Below, in pieces: positions 23,486-35,700 of a DNA stretch of 64,000 bases. Origin of the DNA: Dipylidium caninum (taxonomy: Eukaryota > Platyhelminthes > Cestoda > Cyclophyllidea > Dipylidiidae); assembly GCA_017562135.1 (NCBI GenBank), contig QEYB01001685.1, positions 992,001 through 1,056,000 on the forward strand. Reading direction: 5' to 3'. A model generated the notes under the pieces. The model was not told where the DNA came from. It did not search any database and saw only the letters and a list, made by a program, of their open reading frames with translations. How positions within the stretch are numbered: the first letter of the stretch is position 1; the number at the start of each line of letters is the position of its first letter. Position numbers and translations under genes: made by a program.

Positions 23486-26400
23486 GTAAGATAGCCTTAA
23501 TATGATCTAAATTAACTCCCATTAGTCTACTTCCATTGGTGAAACAGGTGCAGCTAACGAAGACTCCTCCAACTTCGATCTTATTCGCCTTAACACGCCT
23601 CTCATTCGACATTGCTCTTCTAAATTCTTCGTCCCGTGAGTGTTTCCCCTTTAGCTTTGTTAAAAGTCCGATAATTTTTAAGCCGTATATAATGCAATAC
23701 AGAGACGTCGAAGAAACATCGCCATCAGTGCCGGATGAAACGCAAATCCAAACTGAGTTCGTTTCAATGACCGAAGATGTTACTGAAATTTCATCCGAGT
23801 TAAGTTTAAATGTCACTAACTTAGAACAAAATCGTCGAAAATTGACGGTCTTAGAAGAAACAAAGAATCCCGCCCATTCTTCTACTTCATGTACTAAGAA
23901 AACACTGATTGAGGCTCTTGGAAGGGCTGATTTCGATATTTTGCCGCGGGTACGATGTCGCTTACTTTATTTTTGGGGTTACCTTATGTTTGAATAATGG
24001 TAGTAGTGCGTATTTTATAGCTCATTTTTGCTGAGAGTCCACTTGTGAATGCCTTGATACGCTCTGACGTTACCCGGTACCTGGAATTCCGTCCAGTTAA
24101 TCGACTGTTACTTTATAATCCCGAAGGAGTTGACGACCGCGAGACAGTTACTGTTATTCCTTCTGTTAGTGGCACCTCCACGTCCATTAATTCTCAAACC
24201 TCTACTCTATCTCAGGCAACTTCATCTCTTTTAATCAAGGTATATCCTTTTTACTTCTAAAGAATTAAGGTTCCTGTCTCTCGTGGGGAAGTTTTTCAGA
24301 CCCGAATTTTGTCTCTCACACAAAAAAGGATGTTAGTAGGCTTTCTGGAATGGTGTTCTTCCATTCCCAATTCTGCCTCAACGGGTTCCACCGATGGTAC
24401 ATCCGATTCTAGAATTAATGATCTGGATTTCTCTTCCTTCGATCCTGATGATGCGGGTATTAAATTGCTTCCTTAATATAATTTCGTTTTTTATTTAATA
24501 TCTTCAACTTATTCTGCTTACCTTAGTTTTGTTCTTCTCTCTACCTCCCAAGCATATTTTTTAGTAGGACGCGGCAGAATAACTTGTATTCATGATTCGA
24601 GTACTCATTCTCAGTTATAGGTTTGTGCCTAAACAATGATAGAATAAACTTTCATTACATATCGTAAACAATTTCGCTCGACCTACTTTGTGAGACGATA
24701 TTTACATCGGCAACCTTAAATCCATTGCTTGACTTGCAGCATACATGCTCTATAAGATTTTTCTTACTGTTGATCCACGTTGATCCCTTTAGCTTATCTT
24801 GATCGGCCAATGATGGAGTACCTTCAAGAAAAGCGGTCCCTCGATACATTCATTTCCGGCATTGTGGTCAACTGTCTCGCCTTCGCCAGTAATACTATCA
24901 CCTTACGCGACGTAATTCCCCTTCATTTTAGTCCGTTATCGAATCTCTAAGGCTATTGACCACAATGCTTTTCTTTAACGTAGGCCCTTCCTCGACTGCG
25001 GCGTCTTATTTCTTCTATGAATCGCGTTGGTCCCTTTCCCCTCCTCTGGCCTCTTTTCGGTTGTGCCGAGCTACCCCAGGCCTTCTGCAGGTAAACCTTC
25101 GATATTTGGTGTTTTTCACCGTTTCGACTTAGAATGTGTGCGGTGTTTTCCGGCACCTACTGTTTGGGCAGAAGTGTCACCGCGGTTTGGTGTAATCCGG
25201 ATGCCCAGAGGCGAAGATACCGTCTCCGACTTTCTACTGGCGAGGAGGTATCCACTTCTTGCCTATTGATTGGTGCGGAACAAGCACCGAGTAATTGGGT
25301 GATCTCACAAATTCATCGTTGGGTTGCCCGCGCAATTTTGGTGACAGAAGGCTCTGTCTTTCCATCTGGTCATGAGCCTCATGACGTGAGTCATTTATGT
25401 TTCAGTCTTTACATTGCCTAGATTACGTTGGTTCCAATACCAATACAACCATCGAACACTAACTGTCCTGAATTGGGATTTATTCTTGAAACACCGGTGG
25501 AAAAACGTGGCAAAGTTGAGCTCTGTAAGTTTGTTTATACAACATAATGATTAGGCAGGTGCTAGTCTATTTCTCAACTCATCAATTCGCGAGTCGAGAA
25601 TTAGCTTTTTTATTAGGCGTTTACAGGAAATTTTGGATTAGCCTCGGGGTATACGAAGATTAAATCTTCGTATCACTTTGGAGAGTGATTTGCAGAGAGT
25701 CAGTATAAATTTCATACATCGTTATGTCACGTTATTAGCTTTATTTCAATTTTTGTTGTCGGTACTTTGGCTGAAGCTGGCACGCTTAGTGATTTAGAAC
25801 AGAAAATGCTGATCAAGTGATGTGTTTTTTACAGTGAATCAATCTCGCTGTTCCACTTAATTTTATAATTACAGTGTGTACTTAAGAGAGTAAACTCTGC
25901 TCTTTGCTAAGCCCATTTCTCACATTATCTTTTCGTAAAATATATTCATAAGACAAGTAAACTTATCGATAGTTGTCGCCTGTGGTGGTCGTGAGTTTCG
26001 AAGATTTGCATCTTCTCCGCCATTTCAGAGCCACCCAGGAACCCATTTAGCCTGCTTTGGGAACAGAAAATTATCCGCACTATATATCACCTATTTCTTT
26101 TTTACAATTCATTTTTTGCGTCTCTATGATTATTTTTTTATTGTTACCGGAATAAAATTATCAGCTCTTGTAAAAGTTGCCGTATTCCTAGTGACTGTTC
26201 TTTCATAAGGCCCTTAGATGCCGTTGGTCCACTGTATGAAGCCAGTCTCCTATTGGATTTTTATATTCATTTGTCCCTGGATGAAGCCAATGTAGCACCT
26301 TCCTGTGTTATTGAACACTTGATAAAATATTAGGGAAACCAAAAGTGATACTTAAATAGCACAAATGATGTTAACACAGTGTCAATATATGCTTAACACG

Positions 26401-28911
26401 GCCATCATTTTATGGCGGTAACTTCTGTATCTCCAACCTTTAGGTGTAGTTCATATTAGCGCAACCTGTGATAGCTGTGTTGATGCGGCCGAGCTATTCG
26501 CTCCCACTATCAACCGCCTATACTCCAAAGGTGAGTTGAATTTTTAAGTTAATCAGGTTTTACGGCAACTTACTAACGTCCCCTACCTATGGCCTCAGAC
26601 GCAACAACATCTGGGAAACCTCGCGTCCTGTGGAACGGTTTTTCACCCTGCCGGATCTTTCTCATCTGAATCGTCGGACCCTGGGACGTGAGTTCGGGCT
26701 CAATGAAGAGGGGATTTTTGTGGTACCTAGCCCTGATGCCTCCATGTTCATGGATACGGTTGTTTCTGAGGTTGGTTGATTTGTTGATCTTACTTTCCAC
26801 TTTTCCTTAAATATGAATTTGTACTTCCTTAGACGAAGGTTTGAATTGATTATTTTTACTTTACAATCCGATTGGTAGCCTGTTAGTAGAAATAATCCAA
26901 ATGTAATGCACTGCAACAAGAACAGTAATCCTCAGTCCGGAAGGTCAAACATTTAACGTAGTCGACTCGACTATACAAAAGTTTCTTATTTTTTTAGAAC
27001 GAAAACCATGCTTTACCAGTTAAAGAAAGATTTGACAATTACTGGATCTCGTGGAGAGTGTACGGTTTTTTGGGAGCTAGGGAAAACTGTCAATCTTTAT
27101 TCTTGAACGAGTCTATATATTTTTTAAAAGAACAACTTTTTTATTTACTCGCTGATTAAAAACCACACATAATTATGCGCTCCCGCCCTGATAACCAAAT
27201 TCTTGCTATTGCCAACAAAACGTTCAAGCCAAAATACGAAATTGAGCAACTAGATTACGAAAGGTTGGTATAAAATGATCGAGCAATAAAATAATACTGT
27301 AGGAAGTTGTTATTGTCTGTTGAGAGAGACTTCAGGTCTGCTAAATCCAGCAAAAAGCTTGCTGCTCTTTTTTCTACAAACAGTCGACAGTAAAGTCATT
27401 TCACAGACTTCAAGGAAAGTATTCTGCGAGGTTAACGCCGTCTTTGGGGTGCGACCTGTCAAAGTTATTTTGTGTTGCTTTCAGTAACATCATCTTCGTG
27501 AATTAAATTCTCCCTTTTGAATAGCTCGTCTATTGTTTATTTTTTTCTTGGCACGGCTTTGAACTTAGTCTCTTGACGTGGAATCGTTGAATGCTTTGTT
27601 GTTCTCCACAGCAGCACTGTCTCTAACAGAGATCAAGTATTAGGATAAGGGAAACATGTAATATACTGCCAGAAACCTCTGGTGAGAATTAAAACTTAAA
27701 TTAATACTTCTTTTTTCTTTGACCGAGGTTTCTTCTTCACTTTGCCCTAATTGCTTTTGGGATTTCCTTGTTGCTATTTTAGGGTTAACTTTTTCTCAAA
27801 TTCAACTTGCACTCTACTGCAGTCCTTTTATAAAGCTTGAGAAATCTCATAAAATAGTGTTGATACTATCAATGTCAATGCCATTAATGGTAACATCCCT
27901 CATTCCGGAAGGTGAGGGGCAGGGCCTGTGCATTATTGTCGTCCTCGATTTTAAGGGTGTATTTGTTTACCCATTTGTTTTGGATACTTTTTTCGTAATT
28001 GCTGGCAGTCGTAATGGTAACTATGCTTTTTTTATCTGGCTAAATCTGGGAGAAAAACCGGCAGCCCTTTAGTTCTGTAATTTTTATTTTGCCGATCTAT
28101 ATTAACAATGATCCAATAGAAGCTGGTATGTTGTAAGTACCATAAAAATTTTCTGTAAGACAGCTTGTAGCTATATTTTTGTACACAATGAAGCCTCAAA
28201 ATAGCAATTTTGTTGATCCAGGATTTGAAAACTGTCTCCAATCTCGGAATTTACATTGCTCCTTTGAAACAACAGTTCTCTGATTTGGAACCGTCAGGCA
28301 GCATAGCGTTTCTCATCAAATTTTCATGGCACTCTGAGAAAGTTTCTTAAATCTGTCGCAAGCACTATTTATAGTGGCATTAAGACGCTAATCCCTTTTG
28401 TTATTGCAAGTACATCATAGAATTTTTCAAGAAATGCTGTAATCCTTTTATTTTTTGTAAGCTAGATAGGACCATGTTATTCTGTCCCACTTTATAAATC
28501 CCATTATATCCAGTACATTCTCAATCCTACTAGGCGGCAACCATATTCCACGACGTCTTTTCTTTGATTCGGCGCAGAGCACCGCAGGGTGAGAGCGTTT
28601 CACAGCAAGGGGAAACCGCAGCTACTTCTAGTGTCTCTGCAATGTCATTGCAACAACACTGGGACGGTATTTTTCCCCCTCAACCACCTCAACCCGAAGA
28701 TCTTGTTTTTGCCGATGAACAGACAACAGCTCCTACAACCGTTGAATCCTTTACCTCTACTGTCACCCCCACAGCTATCCCCATTTCACTCACACCAACG
28801 CCTACTTCAGCCCATCCCACGATCGTGCCCGGCGGTCACGGTGACTGGAGTGTCGGTGCATTTGATAATACGGTGGGGGAGAGCGAGTTCACCACCGCAC
28901 CGGATCCTTGA
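23147..28911 (+). CDS. CHM: Rab escort protein (REP / choroideremia-type, GDI superfamily)
   Basis: Presents newly made Rab GTPases to Rab geranylgeranyl transferase and delivers them to membranes. Exons: 23147-23189, 23317-23383, 23416-23485, 23548-23949, 24021-24239, 24270-24456, 24793-24911, 24984-25090, 25133-25385, 25422-25524, 26218-26304 (tentative), 26444-26530, 26599-26770 and 28534-28911, about 764 residues. Diagnostic blocks: VDCVIVGTGLGESMIAAAL, HNYYGGYMTSF, LIRSDVTRYLEF, LTQKRMLVGF, WPLFGCAELPQAFCRMCAVF, RAILVTEGSV and the C-terminal PPQPEDLVF. These fit REP rather than GDI because of the long variable insert, the FCRMCAVF block and the PxPEDI-like tail. Every phase agrees except for one base missing in the 26599 exon. 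Three introns are 30-36 nt. The symbol is by family. Confidence 0.92.
23548..24239 (+). CDS. CHM: REP exons 4-5: variable insert and second conserved region
   Basis: Exon 4 (23548-23949, 134 codons) is rich in Ser, Thr and Glu and matches the REP-specific insert; it ends ALGRADFDILPR. Exon 5 (24021-24239) reads LIFAESPLVNALIRSDVTRY, LEFRPVNRLLLY and a Ser/Thr-rich end. The two join without a gap against REP IDL-x(4)-LYSRG-LL. The acceptor at 23547 is chosen because it alone keeps phase 0 and an open frame. Confidence 0.85.
24270..24911 (+). CDS. CHM: REP exons 6-7
   Basis: Exon 6 (24270-24456) follows a 30 nt intron and reads VPVSRGEVFQTRILSLTQKR, then MLVGFLEW, the REP block VPCSRADVF plus EKRMLMKF. 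It ends in phase 1. Exon 7 (24793-24911) reads AYLDRPMMEYLQEKRSLDTF, then GIVVNCLAFASNTITLRD, matching the FYEYL and SIAMTSE region. Confidence 0.88.
24984..25524 (+). CDS. CHM: REP exons 8-10: most conserved REP core
   Basis: Exon 8 (24984-25090) encodes LLWPLFGCAELPQAFCR. Exon 9 (25133-25385) encodes MCAVFSGTYCLGRSV, then SQIHRWVARAILVTEGSVF. Exon 10 (25422-25524) encodes ITLVPIPIQPS and ends in phase 1. FxxPxxGxxELPQxFCRxxAVxGGxYxL is the signature of the superfamily. Introns are 42 nt and 36 nt. Confidence 0.94.
26218..26304 (+). CDS. CHM: REP exon 11 (tentative)
   Basis: 29 codons, phase 1 to phase 1, between CCCTTAG and TCCT|GTGTTA. Joined to the next exon it yields EANVAPSCVVHISATC, which parallels the family pattern Cys-Pro-x-Gly-x-Tyr-x-Val-His-Leu. 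If it is skipped, exons 10 and 12 still join in frame, so this could also be an optional exon. Confidence 0.5.
26444..26770 (+). CDS. CHM: REP exons 12-13, the second with a one-base frame break
   Basis: Exon 12 (26444-26530) reads VHISATCDSCVDAAELFAPT. Exon 13 (26599-26770) starts SGKPRVLW, matching the family KPRILW block. It continues as FFTLPDLSHLNRRTLGREF and FVVPSPDASMFMDTVVSE only after a frame change at the five-T run 26639-26643. One missing T there would explain it, and would also restore phase 0 with the last exon. Confidence 0.85.
28534..28911 (+). CDS. CHM: REP last exon
   Basis: Acceptor ATCCTACTAG|GCG, phase 0. It reads AATIFHDVFSLI, then PPQPPQPEDLVFADEQ, equivalent to the REP C-terminal Pro-Glu-Asp-Ile tail, then a Thr/Pro-rich end at TGA 28909-28911. 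The Thr/Pro tail of about 60 residues is not a general REP feature. The preceding intron (26771-28533) is the longest in the gene. Confidence 0.88.
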   Translation, partial: AATIFHDVFSLIRRRAPQGESVSQQGETAATSSVSAMSLQQHWDGIFPPQPPQPEDLVFADEQTTAPTTVESFTSTVTPTAIPISLTPTPTSAHPTIVPGGHGDWSVGAFDNTVGESEFTTAPDP

Positions 28912-29778
28912 ATTCATTTTTTTTACAATTTATATCTAAGTTGAACCATTTATTGTTTCCTCAAACCCTACTTTAATATGTCACTATTTCCTTTATCATC
29001 TTTGATAATGGTCTTGGCTATCGCTACTTTATTCAAGGGCAGCGTAGAGTCGCATTAATGGAAGTATTTTGGCTAAATCCGGTCTGTTGCTGAGCCCTTC
29101 TGTTTTTCAAATTATCGCGTTAAATGTCGCCGATGGACGTCAACTGCCGTTACGTAGGTTTTGTTGGTTGTCTATGTTTTCTTTTGACCGTTTCCTAAGT
29201 CCTACGTCGACCAGGCCGAGGTGTTCAGTGTAGAAGCCAAATGCAATCTTGAGCACATAAGGAATTGCTAAAACAGTCGTCTTACAGGAATCGGACGAAA
29301 GATAGGTGCGGTGGCCTGCCTGTCGGTTTCAACTTGTGTAATGAGTCTTATCGGTAACAATTCCTGATTATTTAGCCATGGCCTTATTTGGTTGGTGTAT
29401 GTCTCTTAAGTAACTTTGGTTTCCTGTTTTCCTGAGTAGCGTAGGCAAATTGCTAATGCTTAGTGCGTTCGCAAGGAGAAATATATGGCATATACGCTTA
29501 GGAGGCATATAAGTCTGTGCGACGGGAGAAGGCTTATTCGTCTTGAGTAAAGGTCAAATCCGAGAATCTTGGGTGAGGCAGCTCCGTAGAGATGAAAAAC
29601 CGCACGGAATAGTGGCCGTGAATAACCGCATTTCTTTCTCAATTTGCCCTCTTGCATCACAAGGAGTACAAAACGGGGTAAGACCGAATTAGTGCTCGTT
29701 CGTCAAAACTCCCCATATTTGAAACTATCTTGGAACATACTAAGGCAGCCCGGAGTTAATTGGGAAATTGGTTGTAGG

Positions 29779-30054
29779 TTAAGGTTTAGTATAATGTACT
29801 ATGGGAGGTGGCAGCGATTGTCCGTGTTCTTGACCTAATAGGGCATGTCTTATCCTCTTTCGGTGCCTTATAGATAAAAAATCTTTACGTGAATATATGG
29901 CTAATCGAAGCACACCAAAGCTCATACCAGTTACAACTAACAGAGGAAAAAGTGGTATAACTAATACAAACCTATTCAGAATAAATATAGTTTTATAACA
30001 GCTAACGCCTAATAAAGCTGTAATGAGTGTTAACCATATATAAAATACATACAA
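29779..30054 (-). other. Small hydrophobic ORF, unassigned, no ATG at its 5' end
   Basis: An open frame of about 90 codons whose first codon is TTG and which is preceded in frame by TAA. It has two hydrophobic segments (LTLITALLGVSCY and RFVLVIPLFPLLVVTGM), then a basic region (IRHRKRIRHALLGQE) and LPPPI before the stop. The hairpin-like two-helix layout and the 'F-LV-P-PL' stretch faintly recall small proteins such as the plasminogen receptor PLGRKT, but I cannot align it convincingly. It could be a decayed gene, an exon lacking its partner, or chance hydrophobicity in AT-rich DNA. Confidence 0.3.
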
Positions 30055-31166
30055 AATGCCGCCATATTTTTATTTGAAAATGGTTGACGGTTTCACCTGA
30101 CTAATTAGAAAACACTGAAGTTAAGCTACTGTTTAACTTAAAGGACTGGTAAATTGCTATTTCATGAAACAACTCCATTTGGAGTTCATTACCTCTGAGG
30201 TATGAAAAGTTGAAACCTCGAATTGTTAAATGTCCTGGTAAGACTAGATTTTCTCATAGTCCGTTTAACGCTTTTACCACATTTCAGCTATGGCCTTGAG
30301 GTGAAATAAATTACTGTGTATTTGAGCGTTTTGTTCGCGGACCGACTCAGCTGATGTACGCGTTGATTTTCGGCTTATTCCGTCTGGGATTGCATATGCT
30401 CTAATTACGTGAGTTATACCGGTGTTTGTGTTGCAAATGGTGTCATATTTACAGTAACCAAAGATAGGGTGTTATCCCTTTCCAATGCCTCACGACTCTA
30501 TTTATATTCTAATTTCGTTGCGAATGAGATTTATTTTCACCTCGCTTTATTGTTTCTCACTTTTCTTGAGCAGTGTGTTTAAGTTGCTAAAGCAGACACT
30601 TCGTAAACACCTGTCCCAATCTTTCGAGTTCCCATCAAAATAAAAACGTTATTGGAGTTGCACGAGTTTGGACGCATTTGCTTGGAACTGTAAACATCCT
30701 GAATTCTTTATATGATTCATGTTTCATTTTAATCACTAATTGTCAGCTTTCACGCTTAATTGGTCAGACATCTCCTGGTTCTAACTAAAGATTTTTCTGT
30801 CATGGAATATTTGATTCATAGTTGTATGTTCTTGTTCAATGCGTTACGGAGATAGCTTTTGTTTGACGACAAATTCCAATGTTAGTCTTATAATAAAAAT
30901 TAAAGTATATAGAGTTTCTCGTGTAATGGAAAAGTACGATGTAGGTATTGTATATTTAGTAACCTTATAATTATATGTCGCCTAATTTGTCGACACTTGT
31001 GTTTTATTTTTCGTAATTGATTTCTTATACCTCTTCGCACATATGATCTTTGCCTATAGTGTAATCTAGTCTCCCTTTCTTCTCATTTTTGTTGGTTTCC
31101 GGATAAACTCACTCCCTTATTGCTGTGAGGAAAAGTTGTTGCAGTCCAATAGAGATAGCCTGTAAA

Positions 31167-31211
31167 ATATGATTGATCATATTCAAGCCATATGATTGAT
31201 CATATTCAAGC
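31167..31211. repeat. 2 x 22 bp direct duplication (one-base spacer)
   Basis: The sequence atatgattgatcatattcaa plus gc appears at 31167-31188 and 31190-31211. Each copy carries a near-palindromic centre around TGATCA. No function is apparent. Confidence 0.9.
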
Positions 31212-32501
31212 TGGAAACTTTTATAATCCTTATTGGTTATTGTCTTAAAGATATGCATTTTGTTATAGTTAGTTTATTTTTTGTACTCATTTTTCGTGTC
31301 ACTTAATCCCTCATTATTAGCTATGTATTACAAATATCGATTGTATCCATAACTAATCTGTAATGACATGTAAAATGTAAGTCAAAATATTTCCCTAAAA
31401 CAGTTGTGATTTTGTGATGCTATACCATTCAAACTTCACCTTCTGTAATAGGATATTGAAATGTTGTTCTGTTGTTGTATCGTTTTATTTTAATTAATAC
31501 TTTATCGTCTACCTCAAAGCCTTGTTATGTCTGCTCTTGAAGGAAGGGTAGCCTATTAAGCATCCTTTGTGCTTGTGTCATGCGATAGTATCAAAAATTA
31601 ATTTTTATCTCAGTACGCATTGATGTATACTTGGATGGCACTCTTCATTTCTCATCTTAACTAGACCTGCCATGTTCAACGTGTGCCAACATTATTTACG
31701 TTCGCCAACAGCACGCCCTTGTCTATGAAGGGAACCCCATTTATTTCAATTTTTTATGAAAGCTACGACTGCTACACAGGATGCTGCCTTACGTGCATGT
31801 CGGCGCATTTGAAGCATTTCGCACATGTATTAAGTTCTTATTATAGTGATTATAGCTCGTAATAGGTACTCGGGGATGTTCTAATTGGGTTAATTAAAAC
31901 TCACTCTCAAACATCAAAGTTTTTACCTGTTAGGACACTCACTGAAGCCCCTGTTAGTGTTAGGGTTGTTGTAGAGGTTTTTTTAAAGATCTCTGCTGTT
32001 TTTGTTGCTTGCGTATTGCCTTTGTCGTGATTATCTTACAAGCAGTTTATGATGAATAGCAAAATCACTCAATTCTTCAGCACTGTACTTCCGCTCGTTG
32101 TCAGCACTTTTAAAAGACACAAGGCCCTCCAGTGGCGCTTAAGATTTTTTTCTAGAAACAGCCTGACAAAAACCAAAACTGCCTATTGATGTCAGATCTA
32201 TGTAGACAAAATTTTTGAAATTATGTAATTAAATTGAAAAAAACATATATATTGGCCTCATTAATTCCCAGACGAAAAACTTTTTCATAGCTCTGTCCTG
32301 TGTGAATAATTCACCTGGCGCACCGTACGCTGGATTAATAAATTCCATTTAGGAAGTGAAACGGCAGAATAAATGAATTGATGGTGTTTGATGCAGTATC
32401 GAATAGAATTCTACGCATACTGAGTCCTAAAGTAACTTAATATTCTATTCTCCTAGGTTTGAACACAACCTCCAAAGCCAAAGAGGCCGTTTGTGCCTTA
32501 G

Positions 32502-32756
32502 ATGATTAGGATGCAGTGGACAGTCTTGTCTCTTCTCTCCCTGGCACTCACGCCTTTCCTTCTCCTCGCGTCACCCCTGTCAAGACCTCCAATGGCACCA
32601 CTGACAACGACTCCCGTGGATCTGGATCTCTATGCTCGATTTCTCTCCGATGAACTAGCTTGTGACTTTGATAATATCACATATTGCGGTCTCCAAAATA
32701 ACGGTGGTTGGAGTTTTAAACAAAGTTTGTTGGAACTTGTACAACAGCTTACTCAG
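32502..32756 (+). CDS. MAM-gene exon 1: signal peptide and start of MAM-like domain
   Basis: 85 codons. Met1 or Met4 can start the signal peptide (WTVLSLLSLALTPFLLLAS). DELACDFDNITYCGLQNNGG looks like the CDFE...CG opening of MAM domains. The donor is ACTCAG|GTGAGT. The ATG directly follows TTAG, an acceptor-like site that also supplies an in-frame stop. Confidence 0.78.
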
Positions 32757-35700
32757 GTGAGTGTATCTTCCTTGCTCTCTCCAGGTTCGCGATTGCTTCG
32801 CCATTCCACGATTTTCCATTTATTTTAACATGTCTCGATAGCTCATATGTTACAATTGTGGACGTCGACTCAAATTTTTGTTTGACTGTTGCCACGTAAA
32901 AATTTACTCAAAAAATCAGAAGTCCTCCACTCTACAGCCCCTTTACTTGCGAACTGGCCTCTTCCTTACCCCTCGCGGTCCTTATGATATTCCATCCTGT
33001 GCGAAGTCAATTTTGTGGTGTTTTTACCGCACGTTGGCGGGTGAAAATACCTCTCCTACGAGCCTCCCTGTTTTCAAAATCGTGTTTTTGGAGTAACAAT
33101 TTGTGGCACTAAGTTTGAAATCCCCTTCTCTGGCTTCATTATGACGTAGAGGTTATCTCCCTCCAAGGAATTGCTTGTTCAAAGTCAACTTAAAGTGGGC
33201 CTTTCTCGAGGCGAACATGGATCTAAAAAATGGCTATTGTCAGCACGTAGAAGAGTCGGTAAGCCGCACTACATCATGAGTATACTACAGCAGAAAATGA
33301 GGAGTAAGTGATACGGATTTCAATGCTTTACCGGGCCACTTAGAGTGCCAGGGCTTTCGACCCTGAGTTCACTAGTCTCAAGGCCTCATTTTGGATTTGT
33401 TTAAAACAAGCGCGCAGGGAGAATGCAAAACCTCTTCTGCACCAAATTCTTCCTCTTCTCCTCTTCGTACTACTTCTATGTGTATTTTGTCTTCTGTGGA
33501 TTTAGTTCTCGGATATGCCCTTTCCCTTCTTACTTATAACCGAATTCCTTGCTAATCGTGTAGGTTGTTTCCGCCAGACCTTGTAAGACACTGTCAATGT
33601 AAGTTGACACTTATCACCGTCTTCCATGTTATCGTCTGTCTTTCGCCTCTTTAAGCTCCATTTAGTGAGATTAGGTTGAGTAGACGTTAGCTCGTTGTAA
33701 CCTGCCTAATTTTAGTGAGAAGCTTTACATTAATCTGTTGCACGATTGCCAGGTCCGCTCTAAGACATACCAATGCACACACACAAGCATACATACATAC
33801 ATAAGTGGGTGCACACTCAAATTTCTTCCACCACGAACATGTGAAGTTTTCACAAGTTTGACCCTGTGTTTTGAATTGTCTCGCCCTAATTGGTACTTAG
33901 AAAGGGGAGCAGTGGGGCAGGTGAGGGACGAATAGGGGATGCAGACGAACTCCGTCAGCCACCTTTTGCCTCATTTGCACGAAATAATAATGATGGCCCG
34001 AAGAAGTGCAGCTCCTGCGATGATTTACACATCCATACACACATTCACACTTGATTTGCATTGCGGTCGGATTTTCCCTTTTTTGTTTGCCCTCTACTTT
34101 TTCATGTTATGCCTTTTCTAACTTAATTAACGCCAATTTTAGTTAGGCTACTTGGGCTTGCGAAATCGCTTCAATCTTGTGCGTTCGGTGGTGGAGGTTG
34201 TTTTATTGATGCTTGAGAACGCCTAAATCGAGGATAAAGTCGCCTAAAATCCTCATTTTGCCTCCACAAGGGTGAAGGGGGAAAGATTAACTTCTTCATC
34301 TGCTTCAGTCCTAATCTCATACGTTGTTCAAATTTATTGTTGCCATTAAAGTGGCGTAGACAAAGCTGGTACCGAACTCTTCTTCACGAAATTCGGCTGT
34401 ACTGCAAAACCGAAGGCTAACAAATGCATTCATTTCCACTATGAACACATCTCGCCTATGGCTATTTTCGTTTTTCTTAACTCCCATGGTTTTATTAGAA
34501 ACAAAAGCGCCTCGTGTCAGGGATCCTGAAAGCTGCACATGAATTTCGACGACGACAGGTTAAGCCGCACAGACCATTGTCCAAATTCTGTCGGAGTAGG
34601 CTGTCATGCGAGGGAGTGGTATTTTCACATTTTGACTGAGTGCAGAGGAAATAAGCCTTGAAGGCACATGAGAATGAGTTTACACGTAAAGAAGTTAAAA
34701 GAATGTCCTTTTGGCCTGGGGCGGCGACCCATGGGTGACGAGGATAATCGGATATGTTGACAGTCTCTGCATCAGGCGCTATCCAAACAGAATCACGAAA
34801 AGCAAACACATCTTCGCTTCAGAAGGCCTCTTACCACTTTGCAGGACCTTAAGAGGCTGGTAGTATAGATGCCGTGAGCAGGACGGCATACCACTGGTGT
34901 GGAAGCGGGTAAGTGCGAAAATGAACGTTTATCTGTCCTGACTGGTAGCATTTAGACTACGCCGCGAAGGCTTTTGAATATGAAGATAGTAGAAAGTAGT
35001 GTATTTCACGATTTCCCGATGAGATTTGCCCGTCGTCATCTCAAACTGACGAAGCACTCTCAAATTGTATACACTAAGGCTCCATAGCAGTTGATAAGGA
35101 TTGCTTCCTTCTAGGGCAAACATTTCTAGCAGGTGGAGTTCAAGAAACTCAATTCTTAGGTTTTTTAACAAGGTTGACATTCCACTTTTCTCAGAACTTT
35201 TCTAGATCGTTTTGTTCTGACCAAACGTCATCTGTTAAAATTTACACCCGAATGGGTTAATTGATTCTGAGGATTTCAGCGGTTTAAGGCGACTTTAAGG
35301 CGACTTTGAGGCGACGAGACAGCGCATTTCTTTTGCTCTAATCCTTTACCCAACTCTGCACCACCTTCAGACACCACGTCTTTATGCATTACCTTGTATT
35401 TCTGGTATGTATCTTCTGGCCTTACTGCCCACAACAAAACCCTTTAGTAGTATTTAACCGATCTAGTTCCACACAATTTCGTTCTATTTCAGTATTTATC
35501 GCGTGCTATTTTTCAGTATCTCTCCAACACGCACACCTTTTTGTGATCTACACATCCTGTCCGCCATTTTGATCACTGACCTGGCCCCTCTGGATCGCAT
35601 GCTATCAGTTGTCATTATGTGGGCTGGTTAACCAGACTACTGGCCGCACTGGTTTGTCTCACTGTCCGCTGCGCACCAAGTCGGCTGGTAGTGTTAGCTA

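Larger units (their letters stand above)
28912..32501. other. AT-rich intergenic region with 3' UTR of REP
   Basis: 3.6 kb between REP and the MAM gene. AT-rich with many short poly-T tracts. It contains a 23 bp-period duplication at 31167-31211 and one hydrophobic minus-strand ORF (29779-30054, listed separately). AATAAA occurs near 30637, but it is too far from the REP stop to assign with confidence. Confidence 0.55.

Noticed and set aside
23526..23654. Alternative REP exon 4 starting at 23526 and spliced to 23655
   Set aside because: It requires a 19 nt intron, shorter than any other here. The acceptor at 23547 gives a continuous open frame in the correct phase.
27719..28072. 117-codon hydrophobic open frame in REP intron 13
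   Set aside because: It begins with TTG in T-rich DNA; the hydrophobicity follows from base composition, and no family is recognised.
34495..34809. 104-codon minus-strand open frame in MAM-gene intron 1
   Set aside because: No recognisable domain, no coding-like neighbours in phase and no homologue that I know.
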